This document shows positions 26,959-37,071 of a DNA stretch of 64,000 nucleotides, piece after piece; within the stretch, counting starts at the first letter, position 1, and each line of letters begins with the position of its first letter. Below the pieces are notes generated by a model. It searched no databases and was not told where the DNA came from. It was given only the letters and a program-made list of their open reading frames with translations. Source of the stretch: Streptomyces tanashiensis (GTDB lineage: Bacteria > Actinomycetota > Actinomycetes > Streptomycetales > Streptomycetaceae); contig NZ_BMRZ01000003.1 of assembly GCF_014648895.1 (NCBI RefSeq), forward strand, positions 372,001 to 436,000, given 5' to 3'. The position numbers were made by a program, and so were the translations under genes.

Positions 26959-27978
26959 ATGTCCGTTCTTCCCGCGTCCAGCCGTGAGTGGCACCTCGTC
27001 GCCCGTCCGCACGGCTGGCCCGTGCCCGCGGACTTCGCCCTGCGCGAGACCCCGGTCACCGAGCCCGCCGAGGGCCGCATCCTCGTGCGCAACCTGCACT
27101 TCTCCGTCGACCCGTACATGCGCGGCCGGATGAACGACGTGAAGTCCTACATCCCGCCCTTCACGCTCGACCACCCCATGGACGGCGGCGCCGTCGGCGA
27201 GGTCGTCGCCTCCGACGCCGAGGGCTTCGCCGTCGGCGACCACGTCCTGCACGGCCTCGGCTGGCGCGAGTACGCCGACGTCCCGGCCCAGCACGCCACC
27301 AAGGTCGACCCGGCGCTCGCGCCCCTCTCCGCCTACCTCGGCGTGCTCGGCATGACCGGCCTCACCGCCTACGCCGGCCTCTTCGAGGTCGCCTCCTTCA
27401 AGGAGGGTGACGCCGTCTTCGTCTCCGGCGCGGCCGGCGCCGTCGGCAGCCAGGTCGGCCAGATGGCGCGGCTCAAGGGCGCCTCCCGGGTCATCGGCTC
27501 CGCCGGCTCCGACGAGAAGGTCAAGTTCCTCGTCGAGGAGCTCGGCTTCGACGCGGCCTTCAACTACAGGAACGGCCCGGTCAAGGACCAGCTCCGCGAG
27601 GCCGCCCCGGACGGCATCGACGTCTACTTCGACAACGTCGGCGGGGACCACCTCGAAGCCGCGATCTCCTCGCTCAACGTGCACGGCCGCGCCACCATCT
27701 GCGGCATGATCGCCCAGTACAACGACACCGAGCCGGTCCCCGGCCCGCGCAACATGGCGATGATCATCGGCAAGCGGCTGCGGCTCCAGGGCGTCCTCGT
27801 CGGCGACCACTACGGCCTGCAGAACCAGTTCGTCCAGGAGGTCGGCGGCTGGCTCGCGTCCGGCGAGCTGAAGCACCGCGAGACCTTCGTCGAGGGCATC
27901 GAGAACGGCGTGGACGCCTTCCTCGGCCTGCTGCGCGGCGACAACACCGGAAAGATGATCGTCTCGACGACCCGCTAG
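26959..27978 (+). CDS. Zinc-independent MDR-type NADP-dependent oxidoreductase
   Basis: A 339-residue medium-chain dehydrogenase/reductase of the leukotriene-B4 dehydrogenase/curcumin-reductase branch, which reduces activated double bonds with NADPH. Family marks are NLHFSVDPYMRGRM, the nucleotide-binding VSGAAGAVGSQVGQMA and YFDNVGGDHLEAAI. The zinc ligands of alcohol dehydrogenases are absent. ATG 26959 has GGAGG 8 bases upstream; GTG 26953 is too close. It is divergent from a MarR regulator that probably governs it. Confidence 0.92.
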   Translation: MSVLPASSREWHLVARPHGWPVPADFALRETPVTEPAEGRILVRNLHFSVDPYMRGRMNDVKSYIPPFTLDHPMDGGAVGEVVASDAEGFAVGDHVLHGLGWREYADVPAQHATKVDPALAPLSAYLGVLGMTGLTAYAGLFEVASFKEGDAVFVSGAAGAVGSQVGQMARLKGASRVIGSAGSDEKVKFLVEELGFDAAFNYRNGPVKDQLREAAPDGIDVYFDNVGGDHLEAAISSLNVHGRATICGMIAQYNDTEPVPGPRNMAMIIGKRLRLQGVLVGDHYGLQNQFVQEVGGWLASGELKHRETFVEGIENGVDAFLGLLRGDNTGKMIVSTTR

Positions 27979-28042
27979 TCTTCCCTCAGCCGTCGCGATC
28001 GTGGGCGCGAGTCGCGGCGAACCGCAGAAGGAAGTACCCAGC

Positions 28043-28465
<423 letters not shown>

Positions 28466-28479
28466 TCCCGGACGCGCAC

Positions 28480-28512
28480 GAGGGCCGCACCCCCCACCGG
28501 GGTGCGGCCCTC
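28480..28512 (+). terminator. Strong terminator after the second ohr
   Basis: A perfect 14-bp stem GAGGGCCGCACCCC/GGGGTGCGGCCCTC with a 5-base loop lies 14 bases after the ohr stop and before the kinase gene. Confidence 0.88.
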
Positions 28513-28570
28513 GCTGCGTACGGGACGGCTGCGGCATCATGTCCGTGTCCTGCGGGCGAGGGGGAGCCGA

Positions 28571-30238
28571 GTGGTGTCGTACAACGGGCCGGAGCGGGCC
28601 GGTCACGAGCTGATCGGCGGGCGGTACCGCCTCGGCGAGCGGCTCGGCCAGGGCGGCATGGGCGTCGTCCGGCGGGCCACCGACGAGCTGCTCGGGCGCC
28701 CGGTCGCCGTCAAGACGCTGGCGCTGGACTCCGGCGCCGATCCGGCGGGCGCCCTGCGCGAGGCCCGGGTCGTCGCCCAGGTCCGCCACCCGCACGTGAT
28801 CGTCGTCCACGACGTCGTCGAGCACGAGGGACGGCCCGCCCTGGTGATGGAGCTCGTCGACGGCGGCTCGCTCGCCGACCGGCTCGCCGCCGGCGGGGTG
28901 CTGTCCCCGCGCGAGGCCGCCCGGCTCGGGCTCGACCTCCTCGACGCCCTGTCCGCCGCCCACGCCCACGGGGTGCTGCACCGGGACGTGAAGCCCGCCA
29001 ACGTCCTCCTGGAGCAGGGCACCGGCCGGGCCGTCCTCACCGACTTCGGCATCGCGAGCCTCCCCGGCGCCACGACGCTCAGCGGCACCGGGGTCTTCAT
29101 CGGCACCCCCGAGTACACCGCCCCGGAGCGGATGCGGGGCGAGAACGGCGGCCCGGCCTCCGACCTGTGGTCGCTGGGCGCGCTCCTGTGCGCGGCGGCG
29201 ACGGGCACCTCCCCGTTCCGAAGGGACTCGATCGGCGCCGTCCTGCACGCGGTCGTCTACGAGGAGATCCGCCCCTCCGACCGGCTCGGGCCCCTCGTCC
29301 CCGTCGTCCGGGGCCTCCTCGAACGCGACCCGGACCGACGCCTCGGCGCGCCCGAGGCCCGCCGGCTGCTCGCCGCCTGCGCGGCGGGGGAGGAGACGGC
29401 GGAAGGACCCGCGCCGATGCCGGCCCTCCACCCTCCGACCGAACACGACGCCCATCCGCCCGTCACCCCGCGACAGCCCACCCCGCCGCAGGTACGGGAC
29501 CCGGGAGCCGCCACCCCACGGCAGGCGACGCTGCCGGAGGTACGGGACGCCGGAGCCGCCACCCCCGTCGCCCCCGCCGTCGTCGACGGCCCCGGCGCCG
29601 GGCCCGCCGGCGCCCGCCCCGCCACCGCCGCCCGCCGGGGCGCGCTCGCGCTGCCGTTCGTGGCCGCGGCCGTCGCCGCCTCCGTCGCCGCCGTCACGGT
29701 GGCGGTGCTGCTCGCGGGCCGCGACGGGTCACCGGCGGGTCCGGGGGCGTCCCCGACCGGCGCGCGGGGCTCCTCCGCCGCACCCGCCCCCGTACCCGCC
29801 GGATACACGGCCGTCGAGGACGAGCGCGGCTTCACCCTGGCCGTGCCCACGGGCGCGCGCCGCTCGACCGACGGCGAGCGGGTCTTCTACACGACGGGCG
29901 ACGGGGCCGTCTGGGTCGGGATCAGGATCCGGGCGATCCCGGCCGGCGGGGCGATCGGGGTGATGCGTGCCGCCGACGCGGCCGGCCCGAGGACCAACCG
30001 GGGCTACCGCGACGCCGTGGTCGAGGAGACGACGCACAAGGGGCTGCCCGCCGCGCGCTGGGAGTTCACCTGGAACGGCTTCACCAGCGCCGAGGGCCCC
30101 CGGCACACCGTCGACCTCTGCTGGGAGCAGGCCGGGACCCTCTACGACCTGTGGGCCTCGGCGCCGGTGGACCGCGCCGCCGAGGCCCGCGGCCACTTCG
30201 ACGAGGCCCTGGAGTCCTTCCGTACGACCGGCGGTTAG
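28571..30238 (+). CDS. Membrane Ser/Thr protein kinase (PknB type)
   Basis: A Hanks-type kinase of about 555 residues. The kinase domain (about 18-270) has the glycine loop LGQGGMG, Lys48 (VAVKTL), catalytic HRDVKPAN (Asp139), DFG 158-160 and APE at 184-186. A Pro/Ala-rich linker leads to one membrane helix (about 357-382) and a 170-residue extracellular domain that lacks PASTA repeats, so its signal is not wall muropeptide by the usual domain. GTG 28571 or 28574 can be the start (GGGGAG at 28561-28566). It is followed within 11 bases by the EI24 gene. Confidence 0.9.
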   Translation: MVSYNGPERAGHELIGGRYRLGERLGQGGMGVVRRATDELLGRPVAVKTLALDSGADPAGALREARVVAQVRHPHVIVVHDVVEHEGRPALVMELVDGGSLADRLAAGGVLSPREAARLGLDLLDALSAAHAHGVLHRDVKPANVLLEQGTGRAVLTDFGIASLPGATTLSGTGVFIGTPEYTAPERMRGENGGPASDLWSLGALLCAAATGTSPFRRDSIGAVLHAVVYEEIRPSDRLGPLVPVVRGLLERDPDRRLGAPEARRLLAACAAGEETAEGPAPMPALHPPTEHDAHPPVTPRQPTPPQVRDPGAATPRQATLPEVRDAGAATPVAPAVVDGPGAGPAGARPATAARRGALALPFVAAAVAASVAAVTVAVLLAGRDGSPAGPGASPTGARGSSAAPAPVPAGYTAVEDERGFTLAVPTGARRSTDGERVFYTTGDGAVWVGIRIRAIPAGGAIGVMRAADAAGPRTNRGYRDAVVEETTHKGLPAARWEFTWNGFTSAEGPRHTVDLCWEQAGTLYDLWASAPVDRAAEARGHFDEALESFRTTGG

Positions 30239-30248
30239 GGTGACCTCC

Positions 30249-31088
30249 ATGCGTGATCTCGGGGTGGGTTTCAAGTACTTGCTGCAGGGCCAGAAGTGGG
30301 TCGGCCGGCACGGACGCTGGTTCGGCTTCGGGCTGCTGCCCGGGCTCGTGACGCTCGTCCTCTACGCCGGAGCGCTCGTCGGTCTCGGCTACGGCGCCGA
30401 CGACCTGGCCGCGTGGGCGACGCCGTTCGCCGACGACTGGGCCTCGCCCTGGCTCGCCATATTCCGCGGCACCCTGACGGCGCTCGTCTTCGCCCTCGGG
30501 CTCTTCCTCGCCGTGATCACCTTCACCGCCGTGACCCTCCTCGTCGGCCAGCCCTTCTACGAGTCGCTCTCCGAGGAGGTCGACCGCAGCGAGGGCGGCG
30601 AGGTCCCCGAGTCGGGTCTGCCGCTCTGGCGCGAGCTGTGGATCTCGGCCCGCGACAGCCTGCGGGTCCTGCTGCGCGTCGCGCTCTACGGCGTCCTGCT
30701 CTTCGCGTGCGGGTTCATCCCCGTCGTCGGCCAGACCGTCGTCCCCGCCATCGGCTTCTGCGTCTCCGGCTTCTTCCTCACCGAGGAGCTGACGGCCGTC
30801 GCGCTGCAGCGCCGGGGCGTCGAGCTCAAGGAGCGGCTGCGGCTGCTCCGCGGGCGCCGGCTGGCCGTCCTGGGCTTCGGCGTTCCGCTGACGCTCGCCT
30901 TCCTGGTGCCCTTCGTGGCCGTCCTCCTCATGCCGGGAGCCGTCGCCGGGGCGACCCTGATGGCCCGCGACCTGCGCGGCGAGACCGCCGGCGGCGACGC
31001 GGACGAGGACTCCGAAGAGAACGATCAAGCAGGCGGCAACCTTCCTTCCTCCGGTGGCGACCAGGGAGTGCACCACTTCCCCCACTGA
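30249..31088 (+). CDS. EI24/CysZ-like membrane protein
   Basis: A 279-residue protein with several membrane helices and the EI24-domain pattern (GFKYLLQGQKW, WFGFGLLPGLVT, VTLLVGQPFYESLSEEVD, GFFLTEELTAVALQRRG). This family includes the sulfate transporter CysZ and eukaryotic etoposide-induced 2.4; function in actinomycetes is not established. It starts 10 bases after the kinase stop (GTG 30240 is an alternative start), so it is likely co-expressed with the kinase and could be a substrate. The tail after residue 235 is acidic and hydrophilic. Confidence 0.85.
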   Translation: MRDLGVGFKYLLQGQKWVGRHGRWFGFGLLPGLVTLVLYAGALVGLGYGADDLAAWATPFADDWASPWLAIFRGTLTALVFALGLFLAVITFTAVTLLVGQPFYESLSEEVDRSEGGEVPESGLPLWRELWISARDSLRVLLRVALYGVLLFACGFIPVVGQTVVPAIGFCVSGFFLTEELTAVALQRRGVELKERLRLLRGRRLAVLGFGVPLTLAFLVPFVAVLLMPGAVAGATLMARDLRGETAGGDADEDSEENDQAGGNLPSSGGDQGVHHFPH

Positions 31089-31099
31089 AGAAGGAACCC

Positions 31100-31918
31100 A
31101 TGACGTCACACCAGCGCAGGACCGGCCGCCGCCGCGCGGTCGTCGGCGGTCTCAGCGCCCTCGGCATCACCGGCGCGGCCGTCCTCACCACCGGCCTGCT
31201 CGCCCCGGCGGGCGCGGCGGGCGCCGTCCCGGCCTGGCCGGCGGCGAGGGGCAGCAAGCCGGTCGCCACGACCATCGAGGTCTCCGGCACCTACGACGGG
31301 AAGCTCCAGCGCTTCCACGGCACCGGCGAGCTGGGCTCGGACGGCCAGGACGAGAGCCAGAAGCCGGTGTTCGTCCTCAAGGACGGCGCCGTCCTCAAGA
31401 ACGTGATCATCGGCACCCCGGCCGCCGACGGCGTCCACTGCCTCGGCAGCTGCACCCTCCAGAACGTCTGGTGGGAGAACGTCGGCGAGGACGCCGCCAC
31501 CTTCAAGGGCACCTCGGCGTCGGCGGTGTACGCGGTGTACGGCGGCGGCGCGAGGAGCGCCTCCGACAAGGTCTTCCAGTTCAACGGCGCGGGCAAGCTC
31601 GTCGTGACCAGGTTCCAGGTCTCCGACTTCGGCAAGCTCGTGCGCTCCTGCGGCAACTGCAAGAAGCAGTACAGGCGCACGATCCTGATCAACGACGTCG
31701 ACGTCACCGCGCCCGGCAAGTCCGTCGTCGGCGTCAACGCCAACTACGGCGACACCGCGACCCTGCGGAACGTCCGGATCCACGGCGACGCCAGGAAGAA
31801 GCTCAAGCCGTGCACCCGCTTCACCGGCAACGACACCGGCAAGGAGCCCAGGGAGATCGGCACCGGCCCGGACGGCACCACCTGCCGCTACGCCGCCGGG
31901 GACCTCTCGTACGACTAG
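31100..31918 (+). CDS. Secreted pectate lyase (PL3 family)
   Basis: A 272-residue exported enzyme. A twin-arginine-type leader (RTGRRRAVVGG, then a hydrophobic run) ends near PAGAAGA. The catalytic domain shows the PL3 signature with VWWENVGEDAATFKG and successive beta-helix turns including FQFNGAGKLVVTRFQVSDFGKLVRSCGNC. PL3 lyases cleave polygalacturonate by Ca-dependent beta-elimination. AAGGAA precedes the ATG. Length is slightly longer than compact PL3 enzymes, with no binding module. It is convergent with the LysR gene, with a shared terminator. Confidence 0.9.
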   Translation: MTSHQRRTGRRRAVVGGLSALGITGAAVLTTGLLAPAGAAGAVPAWPAARGSKPVATTIEVSGTYDGKLQRFHGTGELGSDGQDESQKPVFVLKDGAVLKNVIIGTPAADGVHCLGSCTLQNVWWENVGEDAATFKGTSASAVYAVYGGGARSASDKVFQFNGAGKLVVTRFQVSDFGKLVRSCGNCKKQYRRTILINDVDVTAPGKSVVGVNANYGDTATLRNVRIHGDARKKLKPCTRFTGNDTGKEPREIGTGPDGTTCRYAAGDLSYD

Positions 31919-31924
31919 TCGCAC

Positions 31925-31968
31925 GCACCCGGTCCCCGGCGCCTGCTCAGGCGTCGAGGACCGGGTGC
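31925..31968. terminator. Convergent terminator hairpin
   Basis: An 11-bp perfect stem (GCACCCGGTCC at 31925-31935 with 31958-31968) contains a smaller inner stem GCCT/AGGC. It overlaps the last codons of the minus-strand LysR gene and follows the pectate lyase stop, so it serves both. Confidence 0.75.
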
Positions 31969-32909
31969 AGTTCCGGCCGCGCGTCCCACCACGCCCGGTG
32001 GAAGGCGTTGTTGTCGACGTTCGCCAGATAGGCGCGGGCCGCCGCCCCGTACAGCAGCTCCGCCTGCGGGGCGGTGACCGCCGCCCGGTTCCAGGCGAGC
32101 CGGATCCGCCCCGTCACCGGGTCGCCCTCCAGGGGGCGCAGCACCGTGCCCTCCGCCGCCGGGGCCGTCGGCTGGCTCATCGAGATCGCCCGGCCCGCCG
32201 CGATCAGGTCGTAGTGCATCTTGCGGTCGGCGACCCGGTGCCGCAGCGAGGGCGTGAACCCGGCCTTCTCGCAGGCCGTGACCAGCGCCTCGGGCCCGCC
32301 GTCGTCGTCCTCCACCAGCGTCATCCAGGACTCGCCCGCGAGCTCGGCGAGCGCGACGCGCTCCCGGCCCGCCAGCGGGTGCGCCGCCGACATCCGCACG
32401 CAGAACGGCTCCTTGGGGACGAGGGTGCGGGCCGTCGTCCCCTCGGGCAGTGGCACCTCGTGGTCGTTGACCTCCCCGTACAGCACGGCGTCGTACCGGC
32501 CCGCACCGAGCTGCCGGGTCAGCGTGGTCGCCGAGTGCTCCACGGTGACGGCGATCTCCTGGCCCGCCATGACCTGCTCCAGCTCCCCGAGGAGCCGGTC
32601 GACGAGGACGAGCAGGATGCAGCCGAGCCGCAGCGGGGTGTGCGGGGCGACGGCCCGCGCCCCGGCGGCCAGCGCGTCCATCTCGCCGAGCACGAGCCGC
32701 GCCTTGGAGAGCACGAACTCGCCCAGCGGGGTGGGCTCCACACCGTGCCGGCCACGGAGGAAGAGCTCCCCGCCCGCGACCCGCTCGATCCGCCGCAGCT
32801 GCGCCGACAGGGCCGGCTGCGAGACCCCGAGCCGCCCGGCGGCCCGCCCCAGACTGCCCGCTTCCGCTATCCGGCAGACGGCCTCAAGATGCCTCAACTC
32901 CAGCTGCAT
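31947..32909 (-). CDS. LysR-family transcriptional regulator
   Basis: A 320-residue LysR protein. The N-terminal helix-turn-helix is LRHLEAVCRIAEAGSLGRAAGRLGVSQPALSAQLRRIER. The substrate-binding domain follows from about residue 90. It is divergent from the M4 metallopeptidase gene at 33057, the normal LysR layout, so control of that protease is likely (inferred). The 147-base gap holds TTATGCCGGATGAGAT-type sequence with no sure T-N11-A site. Confidence 0.9.
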   Translation of the reverse strand: MQLELRHLEAVCRIAEAGSLGRAAGRLGVSQPALSAQLRRIERVAGGELFLRGRHGVEPTPLGEFVLSKARLVLGEMDALAAGARAVAPHTPLRLGCILLVLVDRLLGELEQVMAGQEIAVTVEHSATTLTRQLGAGRYDAVLYGEVNDHEVPLPEGTTARTLVPKEPFCVRMSAAHPLAGRERVALAELAGESWMTLVEDDDGGPEALVTACEKAGFTPSLRHRVADRKMHYDLIAAGRAISMSQPTAPAAEGTVLRPLEGDPVTGRIRLAWNRAAVTAPQAELLYGAAARAYLANVDNNAFHRAWWDARPELHPVLDA

Positions 32910-33056
32910 TTCAGCAGCGTACGCAGCGGCGCACGGGCGCACCATAACCCGCGTCTTATGCCGGATGAGATGTCCCGAACTGGCCATGTCCACGCCCATA
33001 CTCGGCGCGACGATCCGTCTCCCCCACCACGATCCACACCCCGATCGGAGCAGACG

Positions 33057-35243
33057 TTGCACCCCACCAGACTCACGGCGACCGTGGCCGCCCTGGCGCT
33101 CTCGGCGAGCCTCGCGACCGCCCTCGCCGGCCCCGCCTCCGCGGCCCCGCAGTCGCAGCCCGTACCGCCCGGGCACGGCAGGTCCCTCGCCCTCGCCGCG
33201 GCGGACAAGGCCGCGGCGAGCGGTCTCGACGAGCTGCGGCACGGCGCCGACGAGGACCTCGTCCGGACGTCCGTCACCCCCTGGGCGAACGGCCTGTACT
33301 ACGCCTCGTACGAGCGCACCTACCGCGGCCTCCCCGTCGTCGGCGGCGACGCGGTCGTCGTCTCCGACAGCTCCGGCAAGGTCCGTGAGGTCACCGGCGC
33401 CCCGGCCCCCGCCATCAGGCTCTCCACGAAGGCGAAGGTGACGGCCGAGGCGGCCCTCGCCACCGCCCGGAAGCAGCTGGCCTCGGTCGAGAGCGCGAGC
33501 GCCCCGGAGCTGACCGTGCTCCTCAAGGGCGGCAAGGCCGTCCTCACCTGGCACACCCTGGTCATCGGCCGGACCGCGAAGGACGCGCCGAGCTCGCTCG
33601 ACACCTACGTCGACGCGCGCACCGGCTCCGTCGCCCGCGCCACCGACAAGATCCTGCACGCCGACGGCCGCGGCTACCACAACGGCAACGTCACCATCGA
33701 CACCGCCGCGAGCTCGATGACCGACACCAGCCGCGGCGGCTTCAAGTGCGGCGGGCAGAACGGCAGCGCGTACACGGGCTCCTCGCCCTGGGGCAACAAC
33801 GGCGCCAACGACCTGGTGACCGCCTGCGTCGACATCATGTACGCGGCGCAGAAGGAACACTCCATGCTCAAGGAGTGGTTCGGCTACAACGGCCAGAACG
33901 GGCAGGGCGGCATGGTCCCGGCCCGCGCCGGACTGAGCGAGGTCAACGCGTACTACGACGGTACGAAGACGACCTACGGGCGGGCCCAGACCGGTTCCAA
34001 CCAGCTCACCGGCATCGACGTCGTGGCGCACGAGTACGGCCACGAGATCTTCGACCGGACTCCGGGCAGCTCGGGCTCGTCCAACGAGAACGGCGGCATG
34101 AACGAGTCGACCGGCGACATCTTCGGCGCGCTCACCGAGCACTACGCCAACAACCCGAACGACACCCCGGACTACACGGTCGGCGAGAAGGTCAACTTCT
34201 TCGGCGACGGCAAGCCGATCCGGAACATGTACAACCCCTCGCTCGTCGGCAACGACCCCAACTGCTACCCGCAGCTGACCTCGGGCACCGAGGTGCACGC
34301 GGCGGCCGGCCCGCAGAACCACTGGTTCTACCTGCTGGCCGAGGGCTCCAACCCGGGCGGCGGCAAGCCCAACAGCCCCATATGTTCCGGCGGTCCGTCC
34401 TCCGTGACCGGCATCGGCATCCAGAAGGCCGGCAAGATCTTCATGGGCGCCCTGCTCATGAAGACCTCCTCCTGGAACCACCTCGCCGCCCGCAGGGCGA
34501 CCCTGACCACCGCCAAGAACACCTACGGCAGCGCCGAGTGCAACGCCGTGAAGGCGGCCTGGAACGCGATTGGCGTGCCGGCCCAGTCCGGTGAGACCGA
34601 CTGCGGCGGCACCACCACCCCGGACTTCTCCCTCGCCCTCAACCCGTCCTCGGGCTCGGTCCAGGCGGGTGCCTCCGTCACCTCCACGGTGAACACCTCC
34701 ACCACCGGCGGCAGCGCGCAGACCGTGCAGCTCTCCGCGAGCGGCGCCCCGAGCGGGGTCACCGTCTCCTTCAGCCCCGCCTCGGTGACCTCCGGCTCCT
34801 CGTCCACGATGACCGTCCAGGTCGCCGCGGGCACCGCCAACGGCACGTACCCGATCAACGTCACCGGTACGGGCTCCGCCACCCACACGGTCACCTACCA
34901 GCTGTCGGTCGGCACCACGACCCCGCCGACCGGCTGCGACAACGCCGAGTACACGTACCAGGGCAGCCTGACCTCCGGCCAGGCCGCGGCCCAGCCCGAC
35001 GGCTCGTACTACTACTCGGCGACCTCCGGCACCCACGTGGGCTGCCTGCGCGGCCCGGCCGGCACCGACTTCGACCTGTACCTGCAGAAGTGGAACGGGT
35101 CGGCCTGGGTGGACGTGGCCGTCGGCGGCACGGCGACGGCCGACGAGGACACCAGCTACTACGGCACCGCGGGCTACTACCGGTACCTGGTCCACGCGTA
35201 CAGCGGCTCCGGCGCGTACACGCTGGGCCTGAGCGCCCCGTAA
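33057..35243 (+). CDS. Secreted M4 (thermolysin-like) metallopeptidase
   Basis: A 728-residue exported zinc protease starting at TTG 33057, six bases after GGAG; no ATG or GTG near the signal peptide fits. Order: signal peptide (1-30, ASAA), FTP/PepSY propeptide, M4 catalytic domain with HEYGH (His325, Glu326, His329), third ligand Glu350 (NESTGD) and the His of EVHAAAGPQNHWFY, then an Ig/NEW3-like domain (from about 520) and a C-terminal PPC domain (from about 625). It degrades extracellular protein. Divergent from a LysR regulator. Confidence 0.93.
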   Translation: MHPTRLTATVAALALSASLATALAGPASAAPQSQPVPPGHGRSLALAAADKAAASGLDELRHGADEDLVRTSVTPWANGLYYASYERTYRGLPVVGGDAVVVSDSSGKVREVTGAPAPAIRLSTKAKVTAEAALATARKQLASVESASAPELTVLLKGGKAVLTWHTLVIGRTAKDAPSSLDTYVDARTGSVARATDKILHADGRGYHNGNVTIDTAASSMTDTSRGGFKCGGQNGSAYTGSSPWGNNGANDLVTACVDIMYAAQKEHSMLKEWFGYNGQNGQGGMVPARAGLSEVNAYYDGTKTTYGRAQTGSNQLTGIDVVAHEYGHEIFDRTPGSSGSSNENGGMNESTGDIFGALTEHYANNPNDTPDYTVGEKVNFFGDGKPIRNMYNPSLVGNDPNCYPQLTSGTEVHAAAGPQNHWFYLLAEGSNPGGGKPNSPICSGGPSSVTGIGIQKAGKIFMGALLMKTSSWNHLAARRATLTTAKNTYGSAECNAVKAAWNAIGVPAQSGETDCGGTTTPDFSLALNPSSGSVQAGASVTSTVNTSTTGGSAQTVQLSASGAPSGVTVSFSPASVTSGSSSTMTVQVAAGTANGTYPINVTGTGSATHTVTYQLSVGTTTPPTGCDNAEYTYQGSLTSGQAAAQPDGSYYYSATSGTHVGCLRGPAGTDFDLYLQKWNGSAWVDVAVGGTATADEDTSYYGTAGYYRYLVHAYSGSGAYTLGLSAP

Positions 35244-35311
35244 GGGGATGAGCGCCCCGTAACGGGGGCGGGGCGCCGTCGCGGACCGGGGGTTCCGTGA
35301 CGGCCTCCCCG

Positions 35312-35350
35312 GGAGCCGGACGGTCGTATGTCCCACGACCGTCCGGCTCC
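35312..35350. terminator. Strong convergent terminator
   Basis: A perfect 15-bp inverted repeat (35312-35326 with 35336-35350) with a 9-base loop lies between the M4 peptidase stop and the minus-strand nitrilase stop. It can act in both directions. Confidence 0.9.
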
Positions 35351-35358
35351 GCCGTCTC

Positions 35359-36084
35359 TCAGCCCACCTCGGCGAGGACGAACCCGGCCTCCTCGGTGCC
35401 CGCGTCCGCGATCCGCTCGCCGTCCGGGCCCCAGGCGCCGGCCCGGCCGACGCCGACCCCGTCCTCGTTGGCCCCCAGGACATTGCCGAGGACCACGTAC
35501 AGACCGAAGTCGCGGGCCCGCACCGGATACACCTTCTCGAAGGAGTCGTTGTCGGCGCCCAGCACCGAACTCGCCAGGTACACCGAGCAGTCGTCGGCCA
35601 CCGCCCGTTCGGCCAGCTCCGGGAAGCGGTTGTCGTAGCAGGTGGCCAGGGCGAACCGGACCCCGTCGAGCGCGAACCGCCCGTCGGCGGCGCCCGGCGT
35701 GAAGACCTCCGCCTCGACGCCGTACAGGTGCCGCTTGTCGTAGCGGGCGAGGAGCGAGCCGTCCGGGCCGATCACCAGCGTGGTGACCCCGGCGCCCGAA
35801 CCGGCCGTCCGCACGGGTCCGTTGACCACCGCCGCGGCGCCGGCGTCCCGGCAGGCCTCCCGTACGGGATCGAGGCGGGGGTCGTCCTCGGCGAGGACCA
35901 GGCCGGGGGTGTCCCGGATCAGGGAGGGCTCGTACCCGGTGAGCGAGAGCTCGGAGAGGACCACGACCCGGGCCCCCTCCGCCCCGGCCGCCCGGACCAG
36001 GCCGGCGATCGTACGGACGTTGGCGTCGATGTCCCCGGCGACCGGGGCGAACTGGGTGGCTGCGACGAACATGACCGCCATCAT
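35359..36084 (-). CDS. Carbon-nitrogen hydrolase (nitrilase superfamily)
   Basis: A 241-residue nitrilase-fold amidase with the catalytic triad Glu45 (LSELSLTGY), Lys117 (YDKRHLYG) and Cys149 (ATCYDNRFPE). It should hydrolyse an amide or carbamoyl bond of a small molecule. Three possible starts (36084, 36081, 36072) lie close together. It is followed upstream by the LysR gene on the same strand with 20 bases between, so they may be co-transcribed. Confidence 0.9.
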   Translation of the reverse strand: MMAVMFVAATQFAPVAGDIDANVRTIAGLVRAAGAEGARVVVLSELSLTGYEPSLIRDTPGLVLAEDDPRLDPVREACRDAGAAAVVNGPVRTAGSGAGVTTLVIGPDGSLLARYDKRHLYGVEAEVFTPGAADGRFALDGVRFALATCYDNRFPELAERAVADDCSVYLASSVLGADNDSFEKVYPVRARDFGLYVVLGNVLGANEDGVGVGRAGAWGPDGERIADAGTEEAGFVLAEVG

Positions 36085-36104
36085 CCCGCGCCCCTCTGTA
36101 AGGG

Positions 36105-37013
36105 TCAAGACCGGCCAGAGGGTATTAGTTCCTCCGCTGTCTCGCGGAGCAGGCCGAGGAAGGCGGTCGCCGCGACCGTCGGGGTCGTCGGAGTGGCCGC
36201 GCAGATCCGGCGGTACGGGACGTCGTCCGGGTGGATCGTGACGAGCGCGACGTCCCGGCGCACCGAGGCCGCCGCCAGCGCGGGCACGAGCGTGACACCG
36301 AGCCCCGCGGCGACCGCCCCCAGCTTGGCGATCCAGTCGTGCGCCAGCAGCCCCGTGCGCGGCCGGAACCCGGCCGCGACCGCCGGACGGAACAGGGTGT
36401 CCTCCAGACGCTCGTTGCCGACGATCCACTCCTCGTCGGCGAGCTCGGCGAGCCGCACCGCCCGCCGCCGCGCGTACGGATGCCCCTGCTCCAGGGCCAC
36501 CAGCATCGGCTCGTCCAGCAGGCGATGCAGCGCCACACCGGGCGGCGGGGCGGCGGCGGGCGCCGGACTCACCACCGCGAGGTCCTCCTCCCCGGCGACG
36601 ACGAGCCCGAGGTGCTTGACCGACGGACCCTCCACGCGCGTGACCACGACCCCCGGGTGCCGCTCCCGGAAGGCGGCCTGCGCGCGCGGCACGAGGGAGG
36701 CGGTCGCGCTGGAGAAGGCCCCGAGCCGCAGCAGCCCGCCGTCGAGCGTGCGCAGGGAGGCCAGTTCGGCGCGGGCCGCGGCCAGCCGGTCCCGCACCGC
36801 CTCGGCGTGCGGAAGCAGCACCCGGCCCGCCTCGGTGAGCCGCACCCCGCGCGGCAGCCGCTCGAACAGCTCCGCGCCCATCTCCTCCTCCAGCGCCTGG
36901 ACCTGACGGGACACCGCGGACTGCGTGTAGCCGAGGGCGTGGGCGGCGGCGGTGAGGGAGCCCGTGCGGGCGACCGCGAGGAAGGCCTCGTACAGGCCAT
37001 GCGAGACAGGCAT
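36105..37013 (-). CDS. LysR-family transcriptional regulator
   Basis: A 302-residue LysR protein with helix-turn-helix [40 protein letters not shown], followed by a substrate-binding domain. ATG 37013 fits the family start; ATG 37022 would add three residues. It is divergent from the dehydrogenase at 37072 with about 58 bases between, where CATGCTAGACATTCGCTTG includes a possible LysR-type dyad. It probably regulates the dehydrogenase and perhaps the nitrilase behind it. Confidence 0.9.
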   Translation of the reverse strand: MPVSHGLYEAFLAVARTGSLTAAAHALGYTQSAVSRQVQALEEEMGAELFERLPRGVRLTEAGRVLLPHAEAVRDRLAAARAELASLRTLDGGLLRLGAFSSATASLVPRAQAAFRERHPGVVVTRVEGPSVKHLGLVVAGEEDLAVVSPAPAAAPPPGVALHRLLDEPMLVALEQGHPYARRRAVRLAELADEEWIVGNERLEDTLFRPAVAAGFRPRTGLLAHDWIAKLGAVAAGLGVTLVPALAAASVRRDVALVTIHPDDVPYRRICAATPTTPTVAATAFLGLLRETAEELIPSGRS

Positions 37014-37071
37014 GGCAGCCATGCTAGACATTCGCTTGTCGCATGCGTCGGCCGGTCCTAGCGTCGACGGC

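Noticed and set aside
28502..28570. Longer N-terminus of the Ser/Thr kinase from ATG-like codon 28502
   Set aside because: It would start inside the terminator of the second ohr gene and has no ribosome site; GTG 28571/28574 follows GGGGAG.
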